From the NCBI RefSeq assembly GCF_028551255.1, contig NZ_CP117030.1:372001-436000 (forward strand): a stretch of DNA of 64,000 nucleotides, written 5' to 3'. The translations under genes were made by a program, and so were the position numbers. Under the pieces are notes generated by a model. It made no database searches, was not told where the DNA came from, and saw only the letters and a program-made list of their open reading frames with translations. Position 1 is the first letter of the stretch, and each line of letters begins with the position of its first letter. The stretch is from Vibrio tubiashii. GTDB lineage: Bacteria; Pseudomonadota; Gammaproteobacteria; Enterobacterales; Vibrionaceae. Positions 47,261 through 57,478 of this stretch are shown piece after piece.

Positions 47261-47887
47261 TTACTTGTTAATGGCTAGATAAGTTCCTGCAGCAATCATA
47301 ATACCGCCCGCACCGCGATTGAGTTTTTGTTGCGCTTTCGGCGTCTTGATCACTTTGGCTAACCTACCTGCTCCTATCGCGACACTCATTAACCCAGTCA
47401 TCAAAGCAATCATTGTGAGTATAACGGCAAGGGTAATATCTTGGCTGCTGAGAGAAGTGAGATCCATAAATGTTGGCAGGAATGAAATGTAGAACAAAAT
47501 CACTTTAGGGTTAGACGCTGAAATGAGAAACCCTTGTACAAAGCCAGACAAATTGGACTGCTTGTGAATTTCTGCACCTTGTTCAAGCGCTTCGCTCGCT
47601 TGGGGCAACGCTTTGATCATCTTATAACCTAAATAGATGAGGTAAGCGGCACCAACGTATCGGATCGCGACAAATAATGTCGCCCAGTTTTCGGCGATGG
47701 CGGCAAGGCCGAAACAAGCAAGAAGAAAGTAGATAACATCACTGACAACCATTCCCGCAGAAAGAGCAACGCAATTGCGCGCTCCTGACACCATAGCGCG
47801 AGCAATAATGGCAAAGACACCAGGACCAGGTGTAACGCTGAAGATCAGCATTGCAATAAAAAAGGTAATAGCACTTTCAAAACTCAT
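47261..47887 (-). CDS. LysE/RhtB-family amino acid exporter
   Basis: 208 residues with six hydrophobic segments. The N-terminal FSVTPGPGVFAIIARAMVSGAR is the conserved LysE/RhtB signature. It exports amino acids such as homoserine, threonine or leucine in known relatives; the substrate here is unknown. Confidence 0.88.
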   Translation of the reverse strand: MSFESAITFFIAMLIFSVTPGPGVFAIIARAMVSGARNCVALSAGMVVSDVIYFLLACFGLAAIAENWATLFVAIRYVGAAYLIYLGYKMIKALPQASEALEQGAEIHKQSNLSGFVQGFLISASNPKVILFYISFLPTFMDLTSLSSQDITLAVILTMIALMTGLMSVAIGAGRLAKVIKTPKAQQKLNRGAGGIMIAAGTYLAINK

Positions 47888-47952
47888 ACGCTGATGCTCC
47901 GGTTGTCATTGATTTATTGCACACTAACACCTTTTGCTGTGAGTGAAAATGA

Positions 47953-48465
47953 CTAATGTTGTAGCGAGAAGTTTTGATTAGTGCCTGCTGGTAGCTGGCT
48001 ATAAATTGGACGTGATAATGAAAAATGCACGTCACCGAGAGATTTAGGAAAGCGAATTCCAATTTCTTGTGGAGCCTGAAAAGGGTGCGTGGCTGAGAAT
48101 CGAAATTCTACGACGTGGCTATGCTGTGATTCCGCAGTTCTAATTGGTGAAAGTGGAATTGTCTTTCCGTCTATAGTGAGTTCCACGCCATTCTCCAGAA
48201 GTTTGTAAAGTTCAACGTTCAGGCGGCTCGATGTAAGTTGTGGTGCAGTAAGTAGAACTTCGGTGTCTCCTAGTAACCAAGCTTGAGGGTCTTGTAAATT
48301 CATCAACCACTTATCTATATCAATATGAATACTGAGCTCCGCGTGACCCTCTTTAATAATTAGCTTAGAAGTGGTTTGGGACAGGGTGTGACTTGATACT
48401 ATCGGTACCATTAGGTAAAGAACAATAGTTAAAACCAAGCGTTGAGTATTTATTGTCATGACCAA
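47953..48465 (-). CDS. Secreted hypothetical protein
   Basis: 170 residues with a signal peptide (LVLTIVLYLMVPIVSS) and a beta-rich mature part (HAELSIHIDIDKWLMNL, VVEFRFSATHPF). I do not recognise the family. It lies 65 bp before the lysE-like gene on the same strand, so the two might share a transcript. Confidence 0.6.
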   Translation of the reverse strand: MVMTINTQRLVLTIVLYLMVPIVSSHTLSQTTSKLIIKEGHAELSIHIDIDKWLMNLQDPQAWLLGDTEVLLTAPQLTSSRLNVELYKLLENGVELTIDGKTIPLSPIRTAESQHSHVVEFRFSATHPFQAPQEIGIRFPKSLGDVHFSLSRPIYSQLPAGTNQNFSLQH

Positions 48466-48639
48466 AACTTAACAATTATCGGTGAAACTGAACTCTGGTT
48501 TTACCAGACTAAAATAGAGCTCTGGCATGTGCTGAGACGTCCTATAAGAGTATATACCTCAAATAGTAGAAGGAGATCTTAGCTGTTCAAGGTAACCTGA
48601 GTTTAAATGCTACTTTGTTCATATTCTCAACGACTTAAA

Positions 48640-49197
48640 CTACCGATATTCCGAAACTAACATCGCACGTGTATTCGGTTCTAATGCCTCAAAGACATGG
48701 GCTTGGTCACCCGGGTAGGTAATGTAGTCGCCTTCGCCTAGTTCATGCTGATCGGATAATAGGCCTAATCTAGCCCTGCCTTTAACAATGATCATGTGCT
48801 CAATCACCCCTCGATTGTGAGGTTCTGAATGAAAAGGTTCCCCAGGTTCGACTTCTAGCCAATAAATGTCGCGACTGACACTCGGAGGGCATGCCGCCAG
48901 CAAGGTTGCTTTGTAATCTTCATTCTTCGAGAAAACAGATACGCCTTCACCGTAACGGATCACCTTGGTTTTTGCGGACGGTTCTTCAATTAAACGAGAG
49001 AAGGGGATATCCAATACCACACAAATTGACCATAGGGTTTCGATACTTGGATTTCCAGAGCCATTTTCAAGCTGAGAAAGCGTAGATTTCGCGATATTGG
49101 CACGCCTTGCGACCTCAGCGATGCTTAAGCCTGAGCGCTGTCTTTCGGTATTGAGTGTGGCTGCGATCTGGGCAATCGGCGCTTTGTTCATAGTCAT
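48640..49197 (-). CDS. XRE-cupin transcriptional regulator
   Basis: 185 residues from the ATG at 49197. An in-frame extension up to 49260 exists, but a strong sigma-70 promoter (TTGTCA, 18 bp, TATAAT at 49260-49231) lies inside it, which argues for the shorter form. The helix-turn-helix (about residues 10-60: SIAEVARRANIAKSTLSQLENGS) is followed by a cupin domain (EPGEPFHSEPHNRG...IEHMIIVKG). It diverges from a LysE exporter, so it probably senses the exported compound. Confidence 0.85.
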   Translation of the reverse strand: MTMNKAPIAQIAATLNTERQRSGLSIAEVARRANIAKSTLSQLENGSGNPSIETLWSICVVLDIPFSRLIEEPSAKTKVIRYGEGVSVFSKNEDYKATLLAACPPSVSRDIYWLEVEPGEPFHSEPHNRGVIEHMIIVKGRARLGLLSDQHELGEGDYITYPGDQAHVFEALEPNTRAMLVSEYR

Positions 49198-49230
49198 AGG
49201 GCGAAAGGATTCCTTTACTCTGTTTTGTTC

Positions 49231-49260
49231 ATTATAAAAAACGAATGTACGGTTTGACAA
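49231..49260 (-). promoter_or_regulatory. Sigma-70 promoter of the XRE-cupin gene
   Basis: -35 TTGTCA (49255-49260), 18-bp spacer and perfect -10 TATAAT (49231-49236) on the minus strand; predicted start near 49224. Confidence 0.65.
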
Positions 49261-49273
49261 ACAATAATTGACT

Positions 49274-49301
49274 GTTCAATATATAATCTTATCGTTCAAT
49301 A
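49274..49301 (+). promoter_or_regulatory. Paired GTTCAATA direct repeats in the XRE/LysE promoter gap
   Basis: GTTCAATA occurs at 49274-49281 and 49294-49301, 20 bp apart (two DNA turns), between the divergent regulator and exporter genes. It is a candidate operator. Confidence 0.4.
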
Positions 49302-49365
49302 AATCGACTGTCTGATTGAGGGTTTGCTGTACGCAATTAAACCAGAACAAAAGAGGAAGTTTGTT

Positions 49366-49983
49366 GTGGAGTATCTACTATCTGTCGCCTTGTTCGCTAT
49401 TTCGTCTTCGGTAACGCCAGGGCCTAACAATATTATGGTGATGACATCAGGAGTAAACTTTGGTGTTAAAAAATCCATGCCCCTGCTGCTTGGGATATGC
49501 GTAGGCTTTACCATTATGTTGCTATTGGTTGGGCTCGGGTTTGGCCAGCTGTTTAATCTGTTTCCCCAATTAGACGTTGTCATCAAAACACTCGGGACGG
49601 CTTATTTACTTTATCTTGCATGGCAAATTGCTCAGTCTGGCAACGTCTCAGCGTCAGGTGGTCAATCTAAACCGCTGAGCTTTATGAAAGGAGCACTGTT
49701 TCAATGGGTAAATGGCAAAGCTTGGGTGGTAGCGATTGGCGCTATCTCTGCCTTTACAACCGTCGGTGATACCTACATGTCGCAAAACCTAACGATTGCG
49801 ATGACTTTCTTTGTCGCTTCTTTCCCCTGCGTTGGGCTTTGGTTGATGTTCGGCTCGTTACTTAGCCGTTACTTGCAAACAGCGATTTACCTAAGATTGT
49901 TTAATCTCACCATGGCGCTACTGCTGGTTGCTTCTGTGTTCCCCATTGTGAAAGAACTATTAACCCAACTGACTGGTTTTTGA
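49366..49983 (+). CDS. LysE-family exporter
   Basis: 205 residues from a GTG at 49366 with ribosome site GAGGAAG, chosen over an upstream frame extension that lacks one. The N-terminal ISSSVTPGPNNIMVMTSGVNFG is the LysE/RhtB signature (PGPNN variant). Six transmembrane segments are visible. It diverges from the XRE-cupin gene, its likely regulator. Confidence 0.88.
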   Translation: MEYLLSVALFAISSSVTPGPNNIMVMTSGVNFGVKKSMPLLLGICVGFTIMLLLVGLGFGQLFNLFPQLDVVIKTLGTAYLLYLAWQIAQSGNVSASGGQSKPLSFMKGALFQWVNGKAWVVAIGAISAFTTVGDTYMSQNLTIAMTFFVASFPCVGLWLMFGSLLSRYLQTAIYLRLFNLTMALLLVASVFPIVKELLTQLTGF

Positions 49984-50089
49984 AGAGACAATGATAACGA
50001 GCAGATACGGTTTAAATACTTGATTTGACGCGTTTACGCTTAAGGAAGAACAAGTTACATTGATGGAAAGCAGATTTAAGGATGGAATC

Positions 50090-51157
50090 ATGAGTGCTCA
50101 TCTAAAACAACTATGTCACATACACCTTCCAGGTAACAAAGAAGATTCACCCGCCGAGCATTTTAAAAAAATGGCTAAATGGTGCGAAGACAACCAAGTG
50201 AGCCATGATGTTTATGGTGAGGGGGAAACTATCCAAGCTTTCGAGCAGAAGGTGGCGGAGTTACTGGGTTACGAAGCCGGGTTGTTTGTTGTCACTGGTA
50301 CCATGACACAACCTACAGTCTTGGAATTGGTGATAAAACAAAAACGAAACCCTAATGTCGGTATGCACCCATCGAGTCATATTTATGTTCATGAGAGACA
50401 AGGCTACCAACTTCAGAATCGATTCAACATCTTGCCAATAGGCAATCCATTCCAAACATGGAAGCTCGAAGATCTTAAAGCGTGGCCCGACGAATTGGCG
50501 GCGGTTTTGTATGAACTACCTATGCGTGAAATAGGTGGTCAGCTACCTTCTTGGCAAGAACTTGAAGAGATAAAAAGCTACTGCGCGGATAATAGTATTC
50601 ATCTCCACATGGATGGGGCGCGATTATGGGAGGCGGCTGCTTACTACCAGAAAGAGTACAGAGAAATCGCGCAAGGTTTTGATACAACCTATGTATCCCT
50701 TTACAAAGGGATTAATGGGCTTGGCGGTTCTATGCTCCTTGGTTCTAAAGCGTTTATTGAGCTAGCCTCAATTTGGATGAAGCGCCAAGGGGGTAACCTC
50801 TATCATCGCACGCCATATATTGTCTCAGCTGCGATGCAGTTTGACCAAAGGCTGGCCATTTTGCCGACATTGTTTGAACGTACGCAGCAGATCTACAAAA
50901 TTATTGAAGAGTTTCCTGCGTTGTCAGTGAACCCGACGCAACCTCAATCTAATATGCTGCACTTAATCCTGCCATTTAGCTGTGAAGAAGCAAAAGAGAT
51001 ACAGCAGGCTTTTGCGACCGAAAAGGGCATTTGGTTTGGCAATCCGCAAGTGACAGCCAACCCAAATCAGTCAGTGGTCGAGTGGTATGTCGGCGACAGC
51101 CTGCTCGATTTTGACGATCAAGAGCTAAGGTCTTTCTTCAGCGAGTTATTGAGATAG
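50090..51157 (+). CDS. Threonine aldolase-like PLP enzyme (beta-eliminating lyase family)
   Basis: 355 residues from the ATG at 50090 (AAGGA eight bases before); 50063 is an alternative start. It is a fold-type I PLP enzyme: DVYGEGETIQAFEQKVAELLG near the start, HLHMDGARLWEAA with the PLP-binding Asp, and SLYKGINGLGGSMLLG with the Schiff-base Lys. This is the L-threonine aldolase / beta-eliminating lyase pattern. It may cleave threonine or a related hydroxy amino acid to glycine and an aldehyde; the exact substrate is open. Confidence 0.8.
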   Translation: MSAHLKQLCHIHLPGNKEDSPAEHFKKMAKWCEDNQVSHDVYGEGETIQAFEQKVAELLGYEAGLFVVTGTMTQPTVLELVIKQKRNPNVGMHPSSHIYVHERQGYQLQNRFNILPIGNPFQTWKLEDLKAWPDELAAVLYELPMREIGGQLPSWQELEEIKSYCADNSIHLHMDGARLWEAAAYYQKEYREIAQGFDTTYVSLYKGINGLGGSMLLGSKAFIELASIWMKRQGGNLYHRTPYIVSAAMQFDQRLAILPTLFERTQQIYKIIEEFPALSVNPTQPQSNMLHLILPFSCEEAKEIQQAFATEKGIWFGNPQVTANPNQSVVEWYVGDSLLDFDDQELRSFFSELLR

Positions 51158-51259
51158 CTGAAAATAGTCGTCACGTATTGTTCAATCTGAGAGTGCGCTA
51201 ACACGCCCAACGTTAAGCTTGATGTATTCTGGATGGAGTCAGGAAAGAGGAATCTATTA

Positions 51260-51520
51260 ATGTCAAAAAGCTCCAAGCTTCACAATGAAGATAAACTAGT
51301 CAAGAAGGCACTAGAAATCGGTGAGAAAATGGCGAAGATGCAAGGCTTCGATTTGCCTAAATCGCCACAGCCTGTCAGAGTGAAAGCGGTTTATCTATTT
51401 TTGGTTGATGCCAAACAAATTACCCCGTTACCTGACAGTAAACTCGATGGTGCCAATATCAAACACAGACTCGCACTTTGGATTCATAGTGCACTGCCAG
51501 ACAACGATCCTTTAAAGTAA
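51260..51520 (+). CDS. DUF5062-like small protein
   Basis: 86 residues from the ATG at 51260 (AGAGGAA eight bases before). The charged helical sequence KLHNEDKLVKKALEIGEKMAKMQGFDLP fits the small Vibrio family I recall as DUF5062. No signal or membrane segment. The function is unknown. Confidence 0.65.
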   Translation: MSKSSKLHNEDKLVKKALEIGEKMAKMQGFDLPKSPQPVRVKAVYLFLVDAKQITPLPDSKLDGANIKHRLALWIHSALPDNDPLK

Positions 51521-51536
51521 TCCCTTCAAAATAAAA

Positions 51537-51563
51537 AAGGCGAACCATTTGGTTCGCCTTTGA
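51537..51563. terminator. Bidirectional intrinsic terminator (DUF5062 / gcvP)
   Basis: A 10-bp perfect stem AAGGCGAACC / GGTTCGCCTT with an ATTT loop. The T-run is best on the minus strand, so it mainly ends gcvP. Confidence 0.85.
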
Positions 51564-51579
51564 CTTACTGTAAGGAAAC

Positions 51580-54444
51580 TTAGTCTTCGTAGCTGTCGAT
51601 GCTTGGGCAAGAACAGATTAGGTTACGGTCACCGTATACGTTGTCTACGCGGTTTACTGTTGGCCAGTACTTCCAAGACTTGGTAGCAGGTGATGGGAAG
51701 CAGCCTAGTTCGCGAGAGTATGGGCGATCCCATTCATCTTTCGCTAGGTCTACTTGCGTGTGCGGTGCGTTGACTAGAGGGTTGTTCTCTAGTGGCCACT
51801 CACCGTTCTTAACCTTGGTCATTTCCTCGCGGATAGCAATCATCGCATCGCAGAAACGATCGATCTCTTCTAGATCTTCAGATTCCGTTGGTTCAACCAT
51901 CAGCGTGCCCGCAACTGGGAACGACATGGTTGGTGCGTGGAAACCATAGTCCATTAGACGCTTGGCGATATCTTCTTCGCTGATACCTGTTTCTTCTTTC
52001 AGTGGACGAATATCAATAATACATTCATGAGCCACACGGCCGTTAGTACCACGGTAAAGAACAGGGTAGTGAGGGCGTAGACGCTCCATCATGTAGTTGG
52101 CGTTCAGGATAGCGACTTTAGTTGCTTCTGTTAAACCCGCTTCACCCATCATTGCGATGTAAGCCCAAGAGATTGGCAGAATAGACGCACTACCAAGGTC
52201 TGCCGCTGATACCGCAAAGTCTTCACCTTCGACACCGTTTTCGATGTGACCTGGTAGGAAAGGCGCTAGGTGAGATTTAACACCGATAGGACCCATACCC
52301 GGACCGCCACCACCGTGTGGAATACAGAAGGTTTTGTGCAGGTTAAGGTGAGAAACGTCAGAACCAATCAGGCCAGGAGAGGTTAGACCAACCTGAGCGT
52401 TCATGTTCGCGCCGTCTAGGTAAACCTGACCGCCAGCCGCATGAACCATTTCACACACTTCTTTCACTTGCTCTTCGTATACGCCGTGCGTAGAAGGGTA
52501 AGTGATCATGATGCTTGAAAGATTGTCAGCATGCTTTTCAATCTTAGCTGCAAGGTCAGACATATCGATGTTACCGTCGTCGTCACACTTAACGACAACG
52601 ACTTTCATTGACACCATAGATGCCGTCGCTGGGTTAGTGCCGTGTGCTGAGCTTGGGATCAGACAGACGTTACGGTGACCTTCGCCACGGCTATCGTGGT
52701 AGCGTTGAATCGCGATAAGACCTGCGTATTCACCAGATGCTCCAGAGTTAGGCTGTAGTGAGAAATCATCGTATCCCGTGATTTCACACAGCTTCTCTTT
52801 AAGATCTTTCGCTAGTGCAGAGTAACCTGCCGCTTGCTCGATTGGCGCGAATGGGTGGATAGAACCAAATTCTGGCCAAGTCACTGGGATCATTTCAGCG
52901 GCTGCGTTAAGTTTCATTGTACAGCTGCCTAGTGGGATCATACCGTGAGTCAGCGAGAAGTCTTTATTCTCAAGCTGTTTCAGGTAACGCATCATCTGCG
53001 TTTCACTGTGGTGAGTATTGAACACTGGGTGAGTAAGGTACTCAGAAGTGCGGCGAAGTGCTTCAGGAATCGCTGCAAACTCGTTGCCTGCAATCTCTGA
53101 AGATAGCGCGCTAACTTCTTCTTTCACACCAAAGACAGCGAATAGCGCTGCAATATCATCCGTTGTTGTTGTTTCGTCTAAGCTCACACCTAGTTTGCCT
53201 TGAAGTAGGCGTAGGTTGATATCAGCCGCTTGCGCTTTTGCGTATAGCGCTTCAGTATTATCAGCACTATTGATAGTGATGGTATCGAAGAAGCTGTTGT
53301 GAGCGAGCTCGAAACCAGACTTAGTTAAGCCTGCCGCTAAAATCGCAGTCATATGATGTGTGCGACGTGCAATCGTACGTAATCCTTCTGCGCCGTGGTA
53401 AACCGCGTAGAATGACGCCATGTTGGCTAATAGTGCCTGAGCAGTACAGATGTTAGATGTCGCTTTCTCGCGGCGGATGTGCTGCTCACGAGTCTGCATT
53501 GCCATACGCAGAGCTTGGTTACCGTTAGTATCGATAGAGACACCGATAACACGACCAGGCATAGTACGCTTGTGCTTATCGCGTGTTGCCATGAATGCAG
53601 CGTGTGGACCGCCGTAACCCATAGGAACGCCAAAGCGCTGAGCTGAGCCGATAACTACGTCTGCGCCCATTTCACCAGCAGGTTTCAGTAGCGCAGATGC
53701 AAGAAGATCAGTTGCTACAGTAACCAGTGTTTTGTTTGCTTGCGCTTTTGCAATGATATCCGTTAAGTCGCGAACTTCACCTGTTGTACCTGGGTACTGA
53801 ACAAGTGCACCAAACACGTCTTGCTCAGGTAGAGACTCTAGCGAGCCGACTTGAACATCAAAGCCGATGTATTTAGCACGAGTTTTTACAACTTCCAGCG
53901 TTTGAGGGTGAACATCGTCTGCTACAAAGAAGACTTTACTCTTGCTCTTACCCGCACGCTTACATAGCGTCATCGCTTCGCCAGCCGCTGTTGCTTCGTC
54001 AAGAAGTGATGCGTTAGCAATGTCCATTGCTGTTAGATCCATCACCATCTGTTGGAAGTTAAGTAGCGCTTCTAGACGACCTTGAGAAATTTCTGGTTGG
54101 TAAGGCGTGTATGCGGTGTACCAACCTGGGTTTTCAAGTACGTTACGTAAGATAACGTTCGGCGTGAAGGTGTTGTAGTAACCTTGACCGATGAAAGTAC
54201 GCTTAATTTGGTTTTGGTCGGCAAATTCACGCATCGCAACCAACATGTCTGCTTCGCTTTTTGCTTCCGCAAGAGTCATTGGTTTTTCTAGGCGAATTTG
54301 CGCTGGAACGGTTTCTTCAATCAACGTATCTAGGTTTGCTACGTTGATTGCTTCCAACATTTTCTGTTGGTCTGATTTGTTTGGGCCGTTGTGGCGAGCA
54401 ACGAACTCGTTTTGTGTGCTGAGGCTTTGAAGTAATTCAGTCAT
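51580..54444 (-). CDS. gcvP: Glycine dehydrogenase (decarboxylating), P-protein
   Basis: 954 residues, the usual length of the fused P-protein. It has two PLP-type halves; the PLP Lys is in [19 protein letters not shown]. The N-terminal [21 protein letters not shown] and YPSTHGVYE are family signatures. It decarboxylates glycine and passes aminomethyl to the H-protein lipoyl arm. It lies last in the glyA-gcvH-gcvP run on the minus strand, behind an internal terminator after gcvH. Confidence 0.97.
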   Translation of the reverse strand: MTELLQSLSTQNEFVARHNGPNKSDQQKMLEAINVANLDTLIEETVPAQIRLEKPMTLAEAKSEADMLVAMREFADQNQIKRTFIGQGYYNTFTPNVILRNVLENPGWYTAYTPYQPEISQGRLEALLNFQQMVMDLTAMDIANASLLDEATAAGEAMTLCKRAGKSKSKVFFVADDVHPQTLEVVKTRAKYIGFDVQVGSLESLPEQDVFGALVQYPGTTGEVRDLTDIIAKAQANKTLVTVATDLLASALLKPAGEMGADVVIGSAQRFGVPMGYGGPHAAFMATRDKHKRTMPGRVIGVSIDTNGNQALRMAMQTREQHIRREKATSNICTAQALLANMASFYAVYHGAEGLRTIARRTHHMTAILAAGLTKSGFELAHNSFFDTITINSADNTEALYAKAQAADINLRLLQGKLGVSLDETTTTDDIAALFAVFGVKEEVSALSSEIAGNEFAAIPEALRRTSEYLTHPVFNTHHSETQMMRYLKQLENKDFSLTHGMIPLGSCTMKLNAAAEMIPVTWPEFGSIHPFAPIEQAAGYSALAKDLKEKLCEITGYDDFSLQPNSGASGEYAGLIAIQRYHDSRGEGHRNVCLIPSSAHGTNPATASMVSMKVVVVKCDDDGNIDMSDLAAKIEKHADNLSSIMITYPSTHGVYEEQVKEVCEMVHAAGGQVYLDGANMNAQVGLTSPGLIGSDVSHLNLHKTFCIPHGGGGPGMGPIGVKSHLAPFLPGHIENGVEGEDFAVSAADLGSASILPISWAYIAMMGEAGLTEATKVAILNANYMMERLRPHYPVLYRGTNGRVAHECIIDIRPLKEETGISEEDIAKRLMDYGFHAPTMSFPVAGTLMVEPTESEDLEEIDRFCDAMIAIREEMTKVKNGEWPLENNPLVNAPHTQVDLAKDEWDRPYSRELGCFPSPATKSWKYWPTVNRVDNVYGDRNLICSCPSIDSYED

Positions 54445-54516
54445 TGTCCTTTACCTACTCCGTAGTCCGGGTAATGGATATCATTACTGATATATCTAAT
54501 TATACGTCCGAACTTA

Positions 54517-54552
54517 GAAAAAAAGCTGCCACCCGAGTCGGGGGCAGCTTTC
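54517..54552 (-). terminator. Terminator/attenuator between gcvH and gcvP
   Basis: On the minus strand, stem AAGCTGCC / GGCAGCTT with a GC-rich loop, followed by seven T. It lies within the operon and should make H-protein mRNA more abundant than P-protein mRNA. Confidence 0.8.
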
Positions 54553-54565
54553 TGCATCTTCCTAA

Positions 54566-54946
54566 TTACTCGTCTTCGATTGAGTTTAGGTACTCTTCTG
54601 CGTCTTTAAGGTTGTCTAGCTCAGATGCGTCAGACATCTTCACTTTAACAATCCAGCCGCCTTCAAAAGGTTCTTCGTTAATAAGCTCTGGGCTATCTTC
54701 TAGTTCTTCGTTGATCTCTACTATTTCACCTGTGATTGGCGCGTAGATGTCTGAAGCTGCTTTTACAGACTCAACCAGAGAGAAGCTATCGCCTGCTTCG
54801 ATTTCATCTTCTACTTCAGGTAGGTCAACGAATACTACGTCACCTAGCATTTCTTGAGCGTGCTCTGAAATACCGATAGTTACTGTGCCGTCACCGTTGT
54901 CACGTACCCACTCGTGGCTATCTGCAAACTTCAGTGTTTTGTCCAT
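54566..54946 (-). CDS. gcvH: Glycine cleavage system H-protein
   Basis: 126 residues. The lipoyl-lysine motif [24 protein letters not shown] (K within ESVKA) is intact. N-terminal [44 protein letters not shown] text is typical. It carries the aminomethyl group between P- and T-proteins. It lies 36 bp after glyA. Confidence 0.97.
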   Translation of the reverse strand: MDKTLKFADSHEWVRDNGDGTVTIGISEHAQEMLGDVVFVDLPEVEDEIEAGDSFSLVESVKAASDIYAPITGEIVEINEELEDSPELINEEPFEGGWIVKVKMSDASELDNLKDAEEYLNSIEDE

Positions 54947-54982
54947 TGCTTAATCTCCAAAAAATAACTTTGATTAATTTGT

Positions 54983-56278
54983 TTATTGGTAAAGTGGGAA
55001 GCGAGCACACAGTGTTTTCACTTCTTTGCGAACGCGTTGTTCTACTTCTGCGTTACCTTCAGGGTTATCAACTAGCCCATCTAGTACGTCGCCAATCCAA
55101 TTACCGATGAGTTTGAATTCTTCAGCGCCAAAGCCGCGGCTTGTACCCGCAGGCGTACCCAAACGGATGCCCGATGTAATCATAGGCTTCTCTGAATCGA
55201 ATGGGATGCCATTTTTGTTACATGTGATCCCTGCACGCTCTAATGCTTCTTCAGCTTTGTTACCTTTCAAGCCCTTAGGACGAAGGTCAACCAACATTAG
55301 GTGCGTATCTGTTCCGCCAGTCACAATGTCACAACCGCGAGTTTGCAACACTTCAGCAAGAACTTTTGCGTTATTGATCACTGAATCGATATAAGTTGAA
55401 AATTCAGGACCTAATGCCTCACCGAATGCAACTGCTTTTGCTGCGATAACGTGCATTAGAGGGCCGCCTTGTAGGCCAGGGAATACTGCTGAGTTGATTT
55501 TCTTGATGATGTCTTCGTGGTTAGTCAGAATCATACCGCCACGAGGGCCGCGCAGTGTTTTGTGCGTTGTTGTCGTGACAACATGCGCATGTGGAATTGG
55601 GCTAGGGTGTGCACCTGTCGCGATAAGACCAGCAATGTGCGCCATATCTACCATTAGGATGGCATCAACTTCATCGGCGATTTCACGGAACTTAGCGAAA
55701 TCGATAGTGCGAGGAATAGCACTACCACCTGCGATGATCATTTTCGGCTTATGCTCAACAGCAAGCGCACGAACATCTTCGTAGTTGATTTCCAGAGTTT
55801 CACGGTCAACGCCATATTGAACTGCATTAAACCATTTACCTGATAGGGCAGGGCGCGCACCGTGAGTAAGGTGACCACCCGCATCAAGAGACATACCTAA
55901 AATGGTATCACCAGGTTGAAGTAGAGCCAGTTTCACAGCGCCATTCGCTTGCGCGCCTGAGTGTGGCTGAACGTTTACATATTCACATTTGAACAGTTGC
56001 TTAGCGCGTTCGATTGCAATCGCTTCAACTGTATCGACGTGTTCACAGCCACCGTAATAGCGACGGCCTGGGTAGCCTTCTGCGTACTTGTTGGTTAGGC
56101 AAGTGCCTTGAGCTTGCATTACCGCTTTAGAAACAATGTTTTCAGAAGCGATAAGTTCAATTTGTTCGTTTTGACGGGTGAATTCCGCTTGGATTCCAGC
56201 GAAGACAGCGTCGTCAGTAGCAGCAAGGTTAGTAGAGAAAAAGTTCTCTAGGCTGTGATTTTGAAACGGTTTGTTCAT
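54983..56278 (-). CDS. glyA: Serine hydroxymethyltransferase
   Basis: 431 residues from the ATG at 56278 ([14 protein letters not shown]), preceded by GGAAGG; an upstream in-frame extension overlaps the untranslated leader. It has [24 protein letters not shown], the PLP Lys in [16 protein letters not shown] and [14 protein letters not shown]. It interconverts serine and glycine with tetrahydrofolate. In this position (first gene before gcvH and gcvP) it links one-carbon supply with glycine cleavage; it is probably a second glyA copy. Confidence 0.95.
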   Translation of the reverse strand: MNKPFQNHSLENFFSTNLAATDDAVFAGIQAEFTRQNEQIELIASENIVSKAVMQAQGTCLTNKYAEGYPGRRYYGGCEHVDTVEAIAIERAKQLFKCEYVNVQPHSGAQANGAVKLALLQPGDTILGMSLDAGGHLTHGARPALSGKWFNAVQYGVDRETLEINYEDVRALAVEHKPKMIIAGGSAIPRTIDFAKFREIADEVDAILMVDMAHIAGLIATGAHPSPIPHAHVVTTTTHKTLRGPRGGMILTNHEDIIKKINSAVFPGLQGGPLMHVIAAKAVAFGEALGPEFSTYIDSVINNAKVLAEVLQTRGCDIVTGGTDTHLMLVDLRPKGLKGNKAEEALERAGITCNKNGIPFDSEKPMITSGIRLGTPAGTSRGFGAEEFKLIGNWIGDVLDGLVDNPEGNAEVEQRVRKEVKTLCARFPLYQ

Positions 56279-56648
56279 GGTAGATGACCTTCCATTCATG
56301 CCAACGAGATTCTTATGTTGTTCATTATTCTCGTTAGTTCTACTTCTATTACTACTCTTCACAAGGTAAGAGCAGGGTGAATTTCCAACCCCAAAATAGT
56401 GGGGAAAACCGAAACTGAGCGTTAAAACAGTCAAACACTGAGCTCGGAAATAACATCTCTACAACTAACAAGTTGGTAACATAGCGGTTGTAGCAACAAC
56501 AATCAACCAAAAATTTCCTATTGGAAACAAGGTTTCTAATTTTGTTAACGAGAGCACGGTTTATTTCTTGTTCGGCGCTTTCTTCCACTATCTGCTTCGT
56601 GCACAATGAAAATGAAACAGGAAGTCGCAGTAATAAGTAGAGGGAAGC
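56279..56648. promoter_or_regulatory. Divergent glyA / XRE-cupin control region with long glyA leader
   Basis: About 370 bp. On the glyA side it includes hairpin-forming stretches (CCCC / GGGG at 56390-56404) and two copies of GCTCAGT within 35 bp, a possible structured leader. On the regulator side it holds the GGAAAC-AAG-GTTTCT operator (56523-56537). I do not see the conserved glycine riboswitch core. Confidence 0.5.
56523..56537. promoter_or_regulatory. Glycine-regulon operator A
   Basis: GGAAACAAGGTTTCT is near-palindromic with a 3-bp centre. The surrounding TATTGGAAACAAGGTTTC is identical to the element before gcvT. An extra TTTCC half-site lies just upstream. Confidence 0.7.
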
Positions 56649-57272
56649 ATGCCCGAAGATATCTATGATGAGTATCCATCTTTGACTCTTGCGAAAGAGT
56701 CAGTGGACGAGAATATTGAGCCATTAAAGCTCGGCCAGAGAATTAAAGACATTCGTAGCAAGCTTGGGATAACGTTAGAAGAAGCCAGTCAGCGCACAGG
56801 ATTAGCGCGTTCTACGTTAAGCAAGATAGAGAACGAGCAGATTTCGCCGACCTTCCAAGCAATGCAAAAATTAGCGTTGGGCTTACAGATAGATATGCCG
56901 CAACTATTTGAGCCACCTAGAAAAAAGGTTGCAACAGGTCGCCGGGATATTACCAAGGCGAATCAGGGCAAACCCCATCCAACCCCAACTTATGAACATG
57001 AGCTATTGGCGACGCAGCTGTCCAACAAAAAGATGATGCCCTTTAAGAGCCAGGTTCATGCGCGCAACTTTGAAGAGTATGGAGATTGGGTCAGACATGA
57101 CGGAGAAGAGTTCCTTCTTATCTTATCTGGTTCAGTGATGTTTTACTCTGAATTTTACGAGCCCGTAGAAATGAACGAAGGTGATAGTGTTTATTATGAT
57201 GCGAACATGGGTCATATGTTGATATCGACCAGTGAGCAAGATGCGCACATTCTTTGGGTCACTGCGAAATAA
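56649..57272 (+). CDS. XRE-cupin regulator of the glycine cleavage genes
   Basis: 207 residues. The helix-turn-helix at about 27-80 (GQRIKDIRSKLGITLEEASQ, TGLARSTLSKIENEQISPT) is followed by a C-terminal cupin (FLLILSGSVMFYSEFYEPVEMNEGDSVYYD). It is divergent from glyA-gcvH-gcvP and followed by gcvT, and a shared palindrome lies before both promoters. It most likely senses glycine, serine or a folate-linked metabolite and controls the whole set (inference). Confidence 0.85.
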   Translation: MPEDIYDEYPSLTLAKESVDENIEPLKLGQRIKDIRSKLGITLEEASQRTGLARSTLSKIENEQISPTFQAMQKLALGLQIDMPQLFEPPRKKVATGRRDITKANQGKPHPTPTYEHELLATQLSNKKMMPFKSQVHARNFEEYGDWVRHDGEEFLLILSGSVMFYSEFYEPVEMNEGDSVYYDANMGHMLISTSEQDAHILWVTAK

Positions 57273-57341
57273 TGTAAATTCGATGTGAATTTCTTATAGT
57301 GAATGCAACCGTTTGCTTTTGTTTTGTTAGAGTATGCTTTA

Positions 57342-57387
57342 GCGCCATTTTGGATGGTTTATATCCGAAATGGCGTTTTTGTTTTTT
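57342..57387 (+). terminator. Intrinsic terminator after the XRE-cupin gene
   Basis: Stem CGCCATTTTGGAT / ATCCGAAATGGCG (one G-U pair), 7-nt loop, then two T-rich stretches. It separates the regulator from gcvT. Confidence 0.85.
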
Positions 57388-57478
57388 CTGTTTGTTGTGA
57401 ATATGATGTTAAATGTCACATTTTGAATGTTCATCGTTAGGTTAAGAGTGCAAAAAATCCTCACTCATGTTTATTATT

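Noticed and set aside
56279..56434. N-terminal extension of glyA
   Set aside because: The extra residues do not belong to the SHMT family, and a good ribosome site precedes the internal ATG at 56278.
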